Shown here: positions 6,460 to 15,765 of the stretch, piece after piece
Numbering within the stretch: the stretch's first letter is position 1
How the letters are laid out: every line of letters starts with the position of its first letter
Origin: Clostridiales bacterium UBA4717
Lineage (GTDB): Bacteria; Bacillota; Clostridia; Oscillospirales; CAG-272
Direction of reading: 5' to 3'
Assembly: GCA_002404395.1 (NCBI GenBank)
Contig: DHJP01000194.1
Span: forward strand, 1 to 18,162
DNA length: 18,162 nt
The notes under the pieces: generated by a model
What the model was told of the DNA's origin: nothing
The model's database searches: none
The model's input: only the letters and a program-made list of their open reading frames with translations
Translations under genes and position numbers: made by a program

Positions 6460-9171
6460 TCATATCGACATCCCTGCGCGTTTCTTGATACGTTCGAGCT
6501 TGGCAAGCATCGGAAGCGCGAGCACAAACAGGAAGACCGCACTTGACAGAGCGTGGACCAGATCAAACGGCAGTCCGCTCGCCAAGAAGGCCATAACGCT
6601 TTCATAGGATATTTCGGAACCCGAGACAAACATAGTCGCCGTGTTCATTATCACACCGTATATCACAAGCACAGAAAGCGCGCCGTAGACGCAGATCGAA
6701 AGTCTGCCGTGAGCCTTGCCGTTTCTGCCGAATATTATCCCGGCAAGCGCCCCTATAATGCCGAAACCCGCCATCTGCCACGGTGTGTACGGTCCCTGAC
6801 CGAACATAAAATTTGACACGAACGCCGCCAGCGCGCCGACCAGAAAGCCGCACTGCGGCCCGAGCGATATACCGGAAATGATAACCACCGCCGCCAGCGG
6901 CTTTACCTGCGGAAGCATATAAAAGACCGCTCTCCCAGCAACGCCGAGCGCAGCAAGCGAGCCGGTCAGCGCCAGCTCCTTGGAGCGCGGACGCTTTTTT
7001 TCATATACAAGCGCAAACGGCAGAAAAAGCCCCGCAAGCAAAATAAAGCTTATCAGATAGTAATGACGGTCATCAAAAACAAACACTCCCGCGGCAACCG
7101 TCATAATTGAAAAGATAAGCATGAGCGCAAACAACATTATGTCGTTAAGCTTATCGAAGTTTCGTTTCGGTGTTTTACGATCGTCGAAAATAACCGGCAG
7201 TATTTTTACGCTCTGCGCGGAGGGGATCAATCGCAATACCGCCGATAAGATCAATGCAAGCCTTAACGGCAAAGCAAAAAGCGGCGATACCTGCGCCGAC
7301 ACTGTCGGTATAAACGATAACGCAAGCAAAAATAACATCATCGCGCCGACGCCGACTTCGCGCGGTGTTTTTTTGACCTTTGAAACGGCAGTATCCCCGC
7401 TGAACGACGCTTTTAACGCGACGTCGGCAGCTTCTATATCCCGGGCGTCGGGCATATCGTCCGTGCCGCCGCTTTTAATTTTAAAACCGCCGTCAGATTC
7501 GTCGGTACGGTCGGATATCGCGGCAATGATATCTTCGGTGCAAACTGCGCCGTCGATTATTCCCTGCGCCATTCGACAGGCAGGCGTAGTGTAAAAACGG
7601 TTTGCCGCAAAAAATTCGCGCGGCGTGCCGACAAAGGTCGCCGACCCGTCAAAAAGCATCGCACAGCGGTCGGCATTAGCGGCGCTGAACTCTGCATCAT
7701 GAGTCACCGCTATCACGGCGGTTCCGCATTTTTTCAATTGCCTGATAATATTTGAAAGTCTGAGTGAGTATGCGGCGTCAAGTCCTTTGGTCGGCTCGTC
7801 GAGCAACAGAATATCCGGCGTGCAGATAAGCAACTTTGCAAGCGCCGCCATTTCGCGCTCGCCCCCAGAAAGATCATACGGATGCCGCTTCAACAGCTCT
7901 GCGATCCCGCATAATGCCACCGTCTCGGCAACACGTCCGTCGTTTGGGTCAATTCCGCAAGCTTCGGCTTGAGTGAAAAGTTCCTTTGCCACCGAGTCAC
8001 GTGAAAACAAAAGCAGCGGATCCTGCGGCAGGCAGGCAAGCTTACCGCATACTTCGATTTTCCCCGCAGTCGGCTCAAGACTGCCGGCAAGCAGAGATAG
8101 CAGCGTGCTCTTTCCGACACCGTTTCCTCCGAGCACCGCCAGAAATTCGCCCGCATAAGCTTCAATATCAAGTCCCGCCAGCACTTCGGTACGCTTTGCG
8201 TCATATCCGAAGTGCAGAGCGCGCGTGCGCACGCGCGTCTCAAAAGCCGTTTTTTCACATCCGTGCACAAAAGTGAGCGGCTGCGCCGTCGGCTTCGATG
8301 ACGGCGCCGCCGTTGAGAGTCGATCAATCAGAAATTTCCTGCCCTCTCTTATGCTGATCGGCAGCTTGTCCGCGCTAAGAGACTGCCCGACGCTTCCGAG
8401 CGCGACACGCGACGCACACGGAAGCTCTCCGGCGCTCACGCGCGAGCTTCGATATATAAATTCCGACACAGTCCGCACATCACCGTCCGACGCCAGCCTG
8501 CCGTTTTCAAGGAACAAGACCCGATCGCTGATCTCAAACGCCGCGTCAAGCTTGTGCTCGCAAAGTATGACCGTTGTACCGAGTTCGCGGTTGATACGCT
8601 TGACCATATCGAAAAAGCGTTCCGCGGCGATCGGATCAAGACGTGCGGTCGGCTCGTCAAGCAACAAAAGCTCGGGCGACAGCAACATCGTCGAAGCAAG
8701 GCACAAAAGCTGCTTTTGACCGCCCGACAGCGTATCGGTCTTGGCATGGAACAGTTCGCTTTGACCGAAATACGCCGCCGTTTCGGCTACGCGCGAGCGC
8801 ATAAGTTCGCGCGGCATTCCGATACTTTCGGCGCCGAACGCAAGCTCGTGCCAGACTGAGTCCGTAACTATCTGCTCCTCGGCATTCTGCATCACGAATC
8901 CAACCGAGCAGGCTTCTTCACGCCCGTCAAGCACTTCAAGCGGCACGTCCTTGAAAAAACGTTCGCCGACGAGCCTGCCGCCCGGGGTGAGCGAGGGCTT
9001 TAAACATCTGAGCAAGGTCGATTTCCCGCTTCCGGTGCCGCCGCACAGCGTGATAAACTCTCCCGGGGCTACCGAAAAAGAGAGCTTCTCAAGCGTCGGA
9101 CTTTCGGCTCCCGGATAGGTAAAAGAAAGCTCATGCACCTCAAGCAAATTACTTTTTGATATTCCGCTCAA
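6460..9171 (-). CDS. ECF transporter fusion protein: two ATPase domains plus membrane S component (EcfA-EcfA'-S)
   Basis: A 903-residue fusion. The first ATPase (about 8-245) has Walker A GGTGSGKST (44-52), Q-loop Gln95, signature LSGGQ (148-152), Walker B ending LLLLDEP (168-174) and His206. The second (about 315-525) has GGNGVGKST (348-356), Gln383, LSGGE (434-438), ILLLDEP (454-460) and His491. After a polar linker, about four hydrophobic segments (605-724) lead into a six-helix S-component-like domain (about 729-893) with 'GRAVFYMLPQVKP' and 'GFLVGALAAFVSNFMFGQGP', a pattern I associate with CbrT-like cobalamin S components. The start codon is TTG at 9171, supported by AAGGAGG (9186-9180) eight bases upstream. 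It overlaps the ecfT end by 23 bp, implying translational coupling. ATP hydrolysis would power substrate import through EcfT. The cobalamin riboswitch at the operon head suggests corrinoid as substrate (inference). Confidence 0.88.
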   Translation of the reverse strand: MSGISKSNLLEVHELSFTYPGAESPTLEKLSFSVAPGEFITLCGGTGSGKSTLLRCLKPSLTPGGRLVGERFFKDVPLEVLDGREEACSVGFVMQNAEEQIVTDSVWHELAFGAESIGMPRELMRSRVAETAAYFGQSELFHAKTDTLSGGQKQLLCLASTMLLSPELLLLDEPTARLDPIAAERFFDMVKRINRELGTTVILCEHKLDAAFEISDRVLFLENGRLASDGDVRTVSEFIYRSSRVSAGELPCASRVALGSVGQSLSADKLPISIREGRKFLIDRLSTAAPSSKPTAQPLTFVHGCEKTAFETRVRTRALHFGYDAKRTEVLAGLDIEAYAGEFLAVLGGNGVGKSTLLSLLAGSLEPTAGKIEVCGKLACLPQDPLLLFSRDSVAKELFTQAEACGIDPNDGRVAETVALCGIAELLKRHPYDLSGGEREMAALAKLLICTPDILLLDEPTKGLDAAYSLRLSNIIRQLKKCGTAVIAVTHDAEFSAANADRCAMLFDGSATFVGTPREFFAANRFYTTPACRMAQGIIDGAVCTEDIIAAISDRTDESDGGFKIKSGGTDDMPDARDIEAADVALKASFSGDTAVSKVKKTPREVGVGAMMLFLLALSFIPTVSAQVSPLFALPLRLALILSAVLRLIPSAQSVKILPVIFDDRKTPKRNFDKLNDIMLFALMLIFSIMTVAAGVFVFDDRHYYLISFILLAGLFLPFALVYEKKRPRSKELALTGSLAALGVAGRAVFYMLPQVKPLAAVVIISGISLGPQCGFLVGALAAFVSNFMFGQGPYTPWQMAGFGIIGALAGIIFGRNGKAHGRLSICVYGALSVLVIYGVIMNTATMFVSGSEISYESVMAFLASGLPFDLVHALSSAVFLFVLALPMLAKLERIKKRAGMSI

Positions 9172-10081
9172 TCCGCTTCCCTCCTTGCAGAAATTTCTCG
9201 ATCTGCCGCCATGCGGTCAATCCGGGCGGTATCAGGCAAAATAACGCAAATGCCGACGACGAAACGCCAACGCTTTCATTTGACATTCCCTTGATACGCG
9301 GGAAATAGGCAAAATCAAATCCGCGCGCCGCCAAGGAAAGCGCGAGCAGGGCAAGCAGAACTCCGCCGAGCGCAAGATCGCGCGGCTCGGCGCGATACAG
9401 CTCATAAGCACTGCGGCGCGCAGTGCCGTACCCGCGGCTTTTCATGCTCTCGGCTGTTTCGATCGAGGATTCGAGCGCCCAGGTCAAAAGAGCGGAGAAC
9501 TCGGCAAATCCCTCTCGCAAACGCGGTATAAGTTTTGCTTTTCGGCGTTTTCTGTTTCCGACATCGCTTTTTCCGTCGGCAGTCTGCCGCACAAGTACGC
9601 TTCTTGCCGTATGCAACTGCTTTGCGCGGTCAAAAAACTTCGGCAGAAACCGCAATGTTATCGAAAATAACAGCGACAGGTGCGGAAAGCACCGCGCTCC
9701 GAGCGCAATAAGCTTGTCACTTGTGAATATTTCATTTATCGAATAAAACCACAGGATCACATCAAGCAGCGTAAGCGCCGCCGCAGTGCCGTACAGAAGC
9801 GATTCGAGCGTGAACGGATTCCCGTTCGGAAAATATGCAAGCACCGTAACCCCGCGATGGTTGAACAGCGGATTCACCGCGCCGATCGCAAGCGTCAGCG
9901 GAAGCAGCAGCGCCGCTCTCGCAAGCGTTTTTCGCATGCCGGACAACGTCGCAAGCGACACGATCGCACCGACAAACGAAACGGCAAGCATAAGCGGATG
10001 CTTATATATAACGGTAATCAGAATCACCGCGGCAAAATATGCAAAGTTCACCGCAGGGTGATAATTTTTGAATTCGTACAT
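9149..10081 (-). CDS. ecfT: Energy-coupling factor transporter transmembrane component EcfT (CbiQ family)
   Basis: A 310-residue integral membrane protein. N-terminal hydrophobic segments lie at about 11-47, 56-70, 96-115 and 133-146. A long charged cytoplasmic region (about 147-230) follows, and the last membrane segments lie at about 237-251 and 276-290. Within the cytoplasmic part, ETAESMKSRGYG (209-220) matches the conserved Ala-Arg-Ser/Gly coupling-helix motif with which EcfT contacts the grooves of the two ATPase domains. ATG at 10081 has GGAGG at 10095-10091, nine bases upstream. The gene lies between the DUF4430 lipoprotein gene (50-bp gap) and the ATPase-S fusion (23-bp overlap). EcfT is the only ECF subunit in this locus not fused to another. 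Substrate cannot be told from EcfT itself. Confidence 0.88.
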   Translation of the reverse strand: MYEFKNYHPAVNFAYFAAVILITVIYKHPLMLAVSFVGAIVSLATLSGMRKTLARAALLLPLTLAIGAVNPLFNHRGVTVLAYFPNGNPFTLESLLYGTAAALTLLDVILWFYSINEIFTSDKLIALGARCFPHLSLLFSITLRFLPKFFDRAKQLHTARSVLVRQTADGKSDVGNRKRRKAKLIPRLREGFAEFSALLTWALESSIETAESMKSRGYGTARRSAYELYRAEPRDLALGGVLLALLALSLAARGFDFAYFPRIKGMSNESVGVSSSAFALFCLIPPGLTAWRQIEKFLQGGKRIERNIKK

Positions 10082-10130
10082 CAGCTGTCACCTCCGCCCT
10101 CAAATTTTGTCCGTGCCCGATAAAGCGGTA

Positions 10131-10670
10131 CTAGGCGGCAGACTCGGAGCCGAAGTCCGCGCCGAGATCCCGCCCGAGATCGCAGGTATATTCCCACTTC
10201 ACAACATCGCCGTCGCAAAGCATATACGCGCTTGCGCCCACATTCGGGAACTCGCCGTTGACGCTGTACATCCAGCCGGACAGCTCCCCGCCGTCAAACT
10301 CGTAAATATTTCCGATGCCCTCAATGTATTTGCTGTTAAACGCCGGAGTTTCGGAAAACTCAAAGTGTATGCCGGCTTTCGTAAGCTCGCGGCTCAATAC
10401 GTCAAACACGCTCTCCCCGCTTGAGAATTCGACCTCGGCAGGCGCAAACAGATAACCGCCCTCAGGGATCAGCGCCGTCACCTCGCTTGAAGCGCCGCCG
10501 TTCCCGACTAAAGTCGATGCCGACACCGAAAGCGTGCAGGTAAGCGCGCCCTCGGTATCTTCGACTTCTCTTACGCATGAACAAAAGCATAACGCAAAGC
10601 ACAAGAGCAATGCGGCAAAGAGCGTAAATCCGCTCAGTTTCGATCTATTTATACTCATTTTAATCCCCAT
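10131..10670 (-). CDS. DUF4430 (transcobalamin-like) putative lipoprotein
   Basis: A 179-residue exported protein. A hydrophobic signal (about 14-31) ends in a cysteine cluster, with Cys32 in FCSC or Cys30 as an imperfect lipobox. Membrane anchoring by lipidation is therefore likely but not certain. Residues about 44-165 form a single DUF4430 domain, including GELSGWMYSVNGEFPNVGAS (128-147) and DGDVVKWEYT (153-162), which are highly typical. This family corresponds to the C-terminal beta domain of intrinsic factor and transcobalamin. It shares the pattern GWMY(S/T)VNG with the second DUF4430 copy in the neighbouring large protein. The likely role is to hold corrinoid at the outer membrane face for the ECF transporter (inference from context). 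The start is unsure: ATG at 10670 directly abuts a GC-rich hairpin and has no SD, while ATG at 10658 follows GGGGATTAAA. Confidence 0.8.
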   Translation of the reverse strand: MGIKMSINRSKLSGFTLFAALLLCFALCFCSCVREVEDTEGALTCTLSVSASTLVGNGGASSEVTALIPEGGYLFAPAEVEFSSGESVFDVLSRELTKAGIHFEFSETPAFNSKYIEGIGNIYEFDGGELSGWMYSVNGEFPNVGASAYMLCDGDVVKWEYTCDLGRDLGADFGSESAA

Positions 10671-10686
10671 GCCGCGTCAGCGCGGC
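10671..10686 (-). other. GC-rich 6-bp hairpin abutting the lipoprotein start codon
   Basis: GCCGCG (10671-10676) and CGCGGC (10681-10686) pair perfectly around TCAG, and the next base on the minus strand is the A of ATG 10670. No SD lies between. It may restrict initiation, define an RNA processing end, or favour the internal ATG at 10658. A second inverted repeat, CGTGAGA/TCTCACG, lies at 10700-10741 in the same 139-bp intercistronic gap. No promoter was found in the gap. Confidence 0.45.
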
Positions 10687-10809
10687 GCAAATAAGCAGAC
10701 GTGAGACTAAGATCACACTCGGCGTATATCACGCTCTCACGCTTTTTCCCACGGAATGGTCCGCCGCAAAGCTTAAAGTCTGTTGAACCCAAAAGCCTCA
10801 GTGCAAAGG

Positions 10810-13800
10810 TCAATTCAGAAGTCCCGAACGGTCAAGCAATACATAAAGTATGTGCGCAATGTCCTCGCGCGCCGCCGCCTGTTTTGAATCTCCGCCGTTA
10901 AGCGCAGACGCATCGATCATTCCGTTTTGTACGCAGATCGCGGCGCCATCTCTTGCCCACGGCGAAACATCCGCGTAAGCGGCGGTGTCAAGCGCCTCGC
11001 TCTTGAGTCCGGTAAGCTTTGCGCACCTTGCGATCATCGTCAGCGCCGCTTCATAGTCGAGCTTGCCGTCAGGATCGAATTCGGTCGGGCTGATACCGTT
11101 GATGATACCGAAATATCTTGCCGACGCCGCGTAATCGTAAAACCACTTGTCACGCGTAACATCCGAGAATCCCGAAGCCTTGCCGGTGTCAAGCGGCAGA
11201 CCTAACGCTCTGACCGTGATCGCCGCGAATTCGGCTCTGGTAATGCCCGCCTCAGGATCAAATTCATCCGCGCTCTTGCCGTCGATGATCCCGCGCGCAG
11301 CGAGGGCTTCGATCTCGCTCTTGTATTTGCTCGTGTCAATATCATTGAAGCGTTTGCCTTCGACACTGCCCGTGGCCTTAACAAAACGGTTACGGGACAC
11401 GTCTGCGAGCTTGTACAACGCGCTTTGACCCGCCTGTCTGCGGCTGTATGCCGCAAGCGCGTAAAGCGCCTGCTCGGTCGCCATAATATTTGACGTTGAG
11501 CCTGTATGAGCAAAGCCCCCGTCCGAAGTATGATATGAAAGCAATGCGTCGAGCACGCTGTGACCGCGCTTTACAAAACGTTCGTCGTTCACATCAATTC
11601 CGAGTGTCGCGAGCGCGCACAGCACCTGCGCGGCGCTTTCGGAATTTTCCGCACCGTAGCTTTCAAATCCGCCGCTCTTTTCCTGAGAATCGGAAATATA
11701 TTCAAGTGCGCGTTCGATCGCCGCCGCAACCTCCGCTTCGTATCTGTAAGGCGAAAGCGCACACAGCGCCATTGCAGTGATATCTATATCCGAATTGCTT
11801 TCTTCGGCAAGCGCAAAACCGCCGTCCTTGTTCTGCGCCCTGAGGATCGCGTTTTTGTAGACTTCGCGCGCTTCCCGCGAACCGTAGCCCTGAGAATCAA
11901 GTGCAAGCAATGCGAAGATCGCACCGTTAGTGCCCTGCGACGCGACCTTTACGGTCTCCTCAAGCGGTAATGTAAGATCGTATCCGCATACGTCGCGCAC
12001 ATCCTTGCCGAGCGCCGCAAGCGCAAGCAGTGTACGCGAATACTCGGTGTATTTACGCGTGCTGAGCACACCGTCCGCCGCTTTCAGTTTGTCGCAAAGC
12101 TTCTCGTAATATCCGTCATAATATCCGCTCTTTACCTCGGCATTGCTGCGTGCGAGCGCAAAGACCGTCCACTCGCCCCCGACCGAACCGGGAGCGGGTT
12201 TTGATATCTGCTTCTTAAGATAGTTTTGTGCCCCGGCGATCGCCTCTTCGGCTGTGACTTCTTCCGTTTCATCGGCTTCGTCTGTCCGCTTTGAGTCCTC
12301 AAAATCACGGAAGTCATCTTCAAGCTTGTAGTCGTCGGTGTAATGGAACACCACTCTGTCGCCCGAATCAAGCGGCTGTTCCATGACGCCCAAACGCACG
12401 TAAATGCCGTTGACGGTGTACATCCAGCCCGAACCCGGTCCGTTGTCGAATTCGGCAAGTCCGCCTATCTCGCTTATGTAGTTCCCGCTCTCGTTTACAA
12501 AGTCGATCCCCGCCTCGCCGAATGCCGTCTCCACAAGGTCAAGCACGGTTGCGGGCTTTTTCAGAGTGTACTCGGTCTTTGGGATAAGCGTTATAAGCTC
12601 GGATCTGCTTTCAGCATAGCTGTGAACTTCGCCGCCCGGACCGTGTTTTTCGTCCGTAAGCAGAGTAAGGTATACAGTTATCTCATTGCTCTTCGGCGGT
12701 GCGCTCTCCCGTGTGACCGTAAGCTTTGCCGTCTCCGAGAGCGCTCCGCGGCTTGCCGACAGCTCAAAAACGTTTTCGCCGTATTCAAGCGGATACAAGG
12801 CCGCAAGCGCTTCGCCGTTTACGGTGACTTCAACATTGTCGTCAACCGTCGGGCATATCTCGAGCGAGTCCACACGGTAACCCACCGAAAGCGCAAAATT
12901 CTTTCCGTCATTACTTTCGGCAATACGGGCAGCTCCGTACACCGAAGCGCGCACACCTTCTATAAGCGTATCGCTTTCTTCGGCGCTTCCCGAAAGCTTG
13001 AGCAATATTATCTGCGGCTCACAATCGCCGCTTTGCACCACGACCCTGACAAGCGTTTCCTTTGCCGAAGTGACCTTGAAGCCGTGCGCGGTAAAATCAC
13101 CGTCCGCACGTTTACTGTTGAAATATACGTTGGTTCCGTCAGCGACGCCGTCGGCTTTAAGCGATACGTATTTCATATCGCCGACGTCAAGCGAATATAC
13201 ATTCGTTCCGCCGTCAAGTTTCAATACTTTCTTCGATATACCGTCGGAAACGGTTATGCTCTCGGGAAGCTTGGTCCTGCCGACTTCGGCATCCGCTTCA
13301 TCGGCGCGCACCACATAAGAGATCTCCGCCGATTTTTCACCGAAGCTGTTGATATTGCTTGCAGTGACCGCTTTTATGTAGTGGAACTCCATTCCCGACA
13401 CGTCGAACGGCACGCCGTAGTCGTCTACTGCCCACTCAAGATCAAAGCCGTTTGCGGCAAGCTTGCGGTCGGAGTTGTCCAGATACGGGTTTACCGCCTT
13501 ACCGATCGTACCGTTTGGATAGCAGTCGGCATATCCCCACTTGACGTCGGAAGCCGGTACGGTGGAGCTTTCTCCGAGCAGCGAGCCGTCATATGCCGGC
13601 AGTATTATGCCCGAAATGGTAAGCTCGTCCGCGTCAAAGCCCGAAAGCGGGTAATTTGACGCCTTAGGCCACTCAAAGCTGAGGCGCTTTGAGTTACCGA
13701 GGTTATCGACCCATTCGGTCGTGCCGTCCGCACTCTTTTTATAGTTTATTTCATAATTCCAAAGCGTGCCGTCGTTATAATGATTGCTTCCGGCAAGCGC

Positions 13801-15585
13801 ATACCATTTTTCCCCGTCTTCGGACACGTATATCTGTGCCGGTTCAAAGAAACTGCATCCGCTCTCGGTCGTCTTATCCACATTGGCATTTCCGTAAACA
13901 TAAAAGTCAATGCCGTAAAGATGATTCGGGTCGTTTACTATCGGCTTCTCGTAATAATATGTAATGTATCCGCCGAAACCGCCGAGCGATTTTGCTGTTC
14001 CCGCCAACGTAAGCTCTGGGTAAATTCCGACATCAAAAGTTTTGGCACCGCCGTTGGTATACTGACTGCCTATGCAAAGGAAATCCACCACACGGTCGGG
14101 CACCGCATATTTCGATTTTTCGACTGCCTTTATCGTATATTCTCTTGAAACAACGCCGTCAGCCGAAGTAAGAGTTATCGTCTGCGTCAGCGCCGACTTC
14201 GCAAACTCAAAAGAATAATGACCGTCAGCATCCGCTTCAAGTTCGCTCTTGCCGACCTTTACCGCCGCGCCGTCGCTTACCTTAAAAGTGATGCTCGGAT
14301 ACTTCGCCTCCGTGTTGTTCTTGTCGTGAAACGCCGCATTGTACGGGAATACCAGATTATATCTCAGGCACTCGGAATCAAGCGCAGGATAAAAGTCTCC
14401 TTCGCTTTGAACAAGCTCGGTTACAGACGGTAATTCGCCGAGTTTGACCTTTTCAATGTACAGCGTATATACCGAAGCCTTTGCTCCGTCAAAACCGCCG
14501 TTTGCGTCGTAGTCCGCGTCGCTTACCAGCGTAAAGGTCAGCTTTATAAGTTTTGAGTCGCCGAAGTCAAAGCCTGCACTTACATTCTTTGCCCCTTCAA
14601 GCACGGTCGCGCCAAGATACGGCTCAAATACGCCGGCTTCGTCCGCACGCTCGGCAGTGTATGCGATATGTGTATATTCGTTGCCGGCATTTACTATAAT
14701 GTTGAAAGAAGTTTCATCATATATGCGCGTAAGGTAGTTATAGTTTTTGGTGCTGACGCCCGTGCCCTGAGTCGGAACTCCCGTCTCATCGGCAACAAGC
14801 ATTACGCCTTCGGCATATCCGCAAAACTTCACCTTCGACAGCTCACGCGAAGTCAAAGACAGCGCAAAGCCGTCCTTAGCGATCGTGTTTGAAGTGCTTC
14901 GCGGACGGTGTACGTTGAAAGTGTATACCGTCTCAAGTCCACCGTCATTTTCGGCAAGCTTTATAAGCAATACCGAATCGCCGGGAGCAAATTTTTCAAT
15001 CACCGTCAGCTTTTTCGATTCGATCGGCAGAACCTTGAGCGCGCCGCTCTGATCGGTAAACTCGGCGGTCGCCGTGTATTTTTCACTGTCGTACTCGGTA
15101 TCAGCGGTAAGTCTGAGCGTTGCTGCCGACGCGTTTTTCAGATTAAGCTCATATGTAAGCTTATTCGGTTCAAATATAGAACCGTTTGTCCAATTTGAAA
15201 GCGCGGTCTTATTAAATTCAAGCGAAATAAAATACGGAGGTTCACTCGCCTCATCGGGATCCTCGCCATCTCCGGCTTCAGGCTCCGCTTCGCCTTCACC
15301 GACGCCTTCGGCAGCATTGTAAGAGAGTATCTCCGAGCTGTCGGGATCATTTGCTTCAATACTCCCGACAAGCGCCCCGTCGTCGTTTTTTACCGTATCG
15401 GCATCGTCGGTACGGTCAGCGTCGTCTGCGTCGCCTGTAAGGTTTTCCGTAAGCTCAGAAATCGCTGAGCTTGCATCGCCCGACATCAAAACATCGGGTG
15501 TCCCGTTCGTCATGTCCGCGGCATATACCGGCAGACTTGCCGCGATCATTATGACCGCGAGCAGAAGTGCAACAAGTTTTTTCAT
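10810..15585 (-). CDS. SLH-anchored cell-surface protein with DUF4430 (transcobalamin-like beta) and alpha/alpha-toroid domains; putative corrinoid-capture protein
   Basis: A 1591-residue secreted protein. A signal peptide (1-22) is followed by an acidic linker rich in Asp/Glu/Ala (about 27-115). Cadherin-like beta-sandwich segments follow (about 118-227, 232-380, 385-488), then a 495-760 region with a discoidin-like feature (PAQIYVSEDGEKWYAL, 582-597) and another sandwich (870-958). DUF4430 spans 967-1084 (GSGWMYTVNG, 1051-1060). An alpha/alpha-toroid spans about 1112-1395, with repeat turns DGGFAL, SGGFES and DGGFAH like prenyltransferase/squalene-cyclase repeats. Three SLH domains occupy about 1411-1464, 1470-1525 and 1535-1590. 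Intrinsic factor and transcobalamin combine the same two fold types in the order alpha barrel then beta domain; here the order is reversed. The gene is first in the cobalamin-riboswitch operon. ATG 15585 has GGAAAGG upstream. Surface capture of B12 is inference; domain calls are from motifs. Confidence 0.85.
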   Translation of the reverse strand: MKKLVALLLAVIMIAASLPVYAADMTNGTPDVLMSGDASSAISELTENLTGDADDADRTDDADTVKNDDGALVGSIEANDPDSSEILSYNAAEGVGEGEAEPEAGDGEDPDEASEPPYFISLEFNKTALSNWTNGSIFEPNKLTYELNLKNASAATLRLTADTEYDSEKYTATAEFTDQSGALKVLPIESKKLTVIEKFAPGDSVLLIKLAENDGGLETVYTFNVHRPRSTSNTIAKDGFALSLTSRELSKVKFCGYAEGVMLVADETGVPTQGTGVSTKNYNYLTRIYDETSFNIIVNAGNEYTHIAYTAERADEAGVFEPYLGATVLEGAKNVSAGFDFGDSKLIKLTFTLVSDADYDANGGFDGAKASVYTLYIEKVKLGELPSVTELVQSEGDFYPALDSECLRYNLVFPYNAAFHDKNNTEAKYPSITFKVSDGAAVKVGKSELEADADGHYSFEFAKSALTQTITLTSADGVVSREYTIKAVEKSKYAVPDRVVDFLCIGSQYTNGGAKTFDVGIYPELTLAGTAKSLGGFGGYITYYYEKPIVNDPNHLYGIDFYVYGNANVDKTTESGCSFFEPAQIYVSEDGEKWYALAGSNHYNDGTLWNYEINYKKSADGTTEWVDNLGNSKRLSFEWPKASNYPLSGFDADELTISGIILPAYDGSLLGESSTVPASDVKWGYADCYPNGTIGKAVNPYLDNSDRKLAANGFDLEWAVDDYGVPFDVSGMEFHYIKAVTASNINSFGEKSAEISYVVRADEADAEVGRTKLPESITVSDGISKKVLKLDGGTNVYSLDVGDMKYVSLKADGVADGTNVYFNSKRADGDFTAHGFKVTSAKETLVRVVVQSGDCEPQIILLKLSGSAEESDTLIEGVRASVYGAARIAESNDGKNFALSVGYRVDSLEICPTVDDNVEVTVNGEALAALYPLEYGENVFELSASRGALSETAKLTVTRESAPPKSNEITVYLTLLTDEKHGPGGEVHSYAESRSELITLIPKTEYTLKKPATVLDLVETAFGEAGIDFVNESGNYISEIGGLAEFDNGPGSGWMYTVNGIYVRLGVMEQPLDSGDRVVFHYTDDYKLEDDFRDFEDSKRTDEADETEEVTAEEAIAGAQNYLKKQISKPAPGSVGGEWTVFALARSNAEVKSGYYDGYYEKLCDKLKAADGVLSTRKYTEYSRTLLALAALGKDVRDVCGYDLTLPLEETVKVASQGTNGAIFALLALDSQGYGSREAREVYKNAILRAQNKDGGFALAEESNSDIDITAMALCALSPYRYEAEVAAAIERALEYISDSQEKSGGFESYGAENSESAAQVLCALATLGIDVNDERFVKRGHSVLDALLSYHTSDGGFAHTGSTSNIMATEQALYALAAYSRRQAGQSALYKLADVSRNRFVKATGSVEGKRFNDIDTSKYKSEIEALAARGIIDGKSADEFDPEAGITRAEFAAITVRALGLPLDTGKASGFSDVTRDKWFYDYAASARYFGIINGISPTEFDPDGKLDYEAALTMIARCAKLTGLKSEALDTAAYADVSPWARDGAAICVQNGMIDASALNGGDSKQAAAREDIAHILYVLLDRSGLLN

Positions 15586-15765
15586 ATTTTCCTTTCCGAA
15601 AATTGCAATAACCGCAGTATAAACCGTCGTTTATGCAGATCGCCCTGATTCATCGGATACTCAAACTTCGGTCAAACCGGCGTAGCGTACAGGACGTTTG
15701 AATACGATCTCCTGTCCGCCGCACCCGATGCGCCGATTTAAAAATTCCGAAGCAGGTCAAAACTC

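Noticed and set aside
12343..13659. Long plus-strand open frame of 438 codons opposite the SLH/DUF4430 gene
   Set aside because: It lies wholly antisense to a protein with clear domains, shows no recognisable domain, and has a Cys/Arg/Val-rich composition typical of a reverse-complement reading. No SD or promoter was found.
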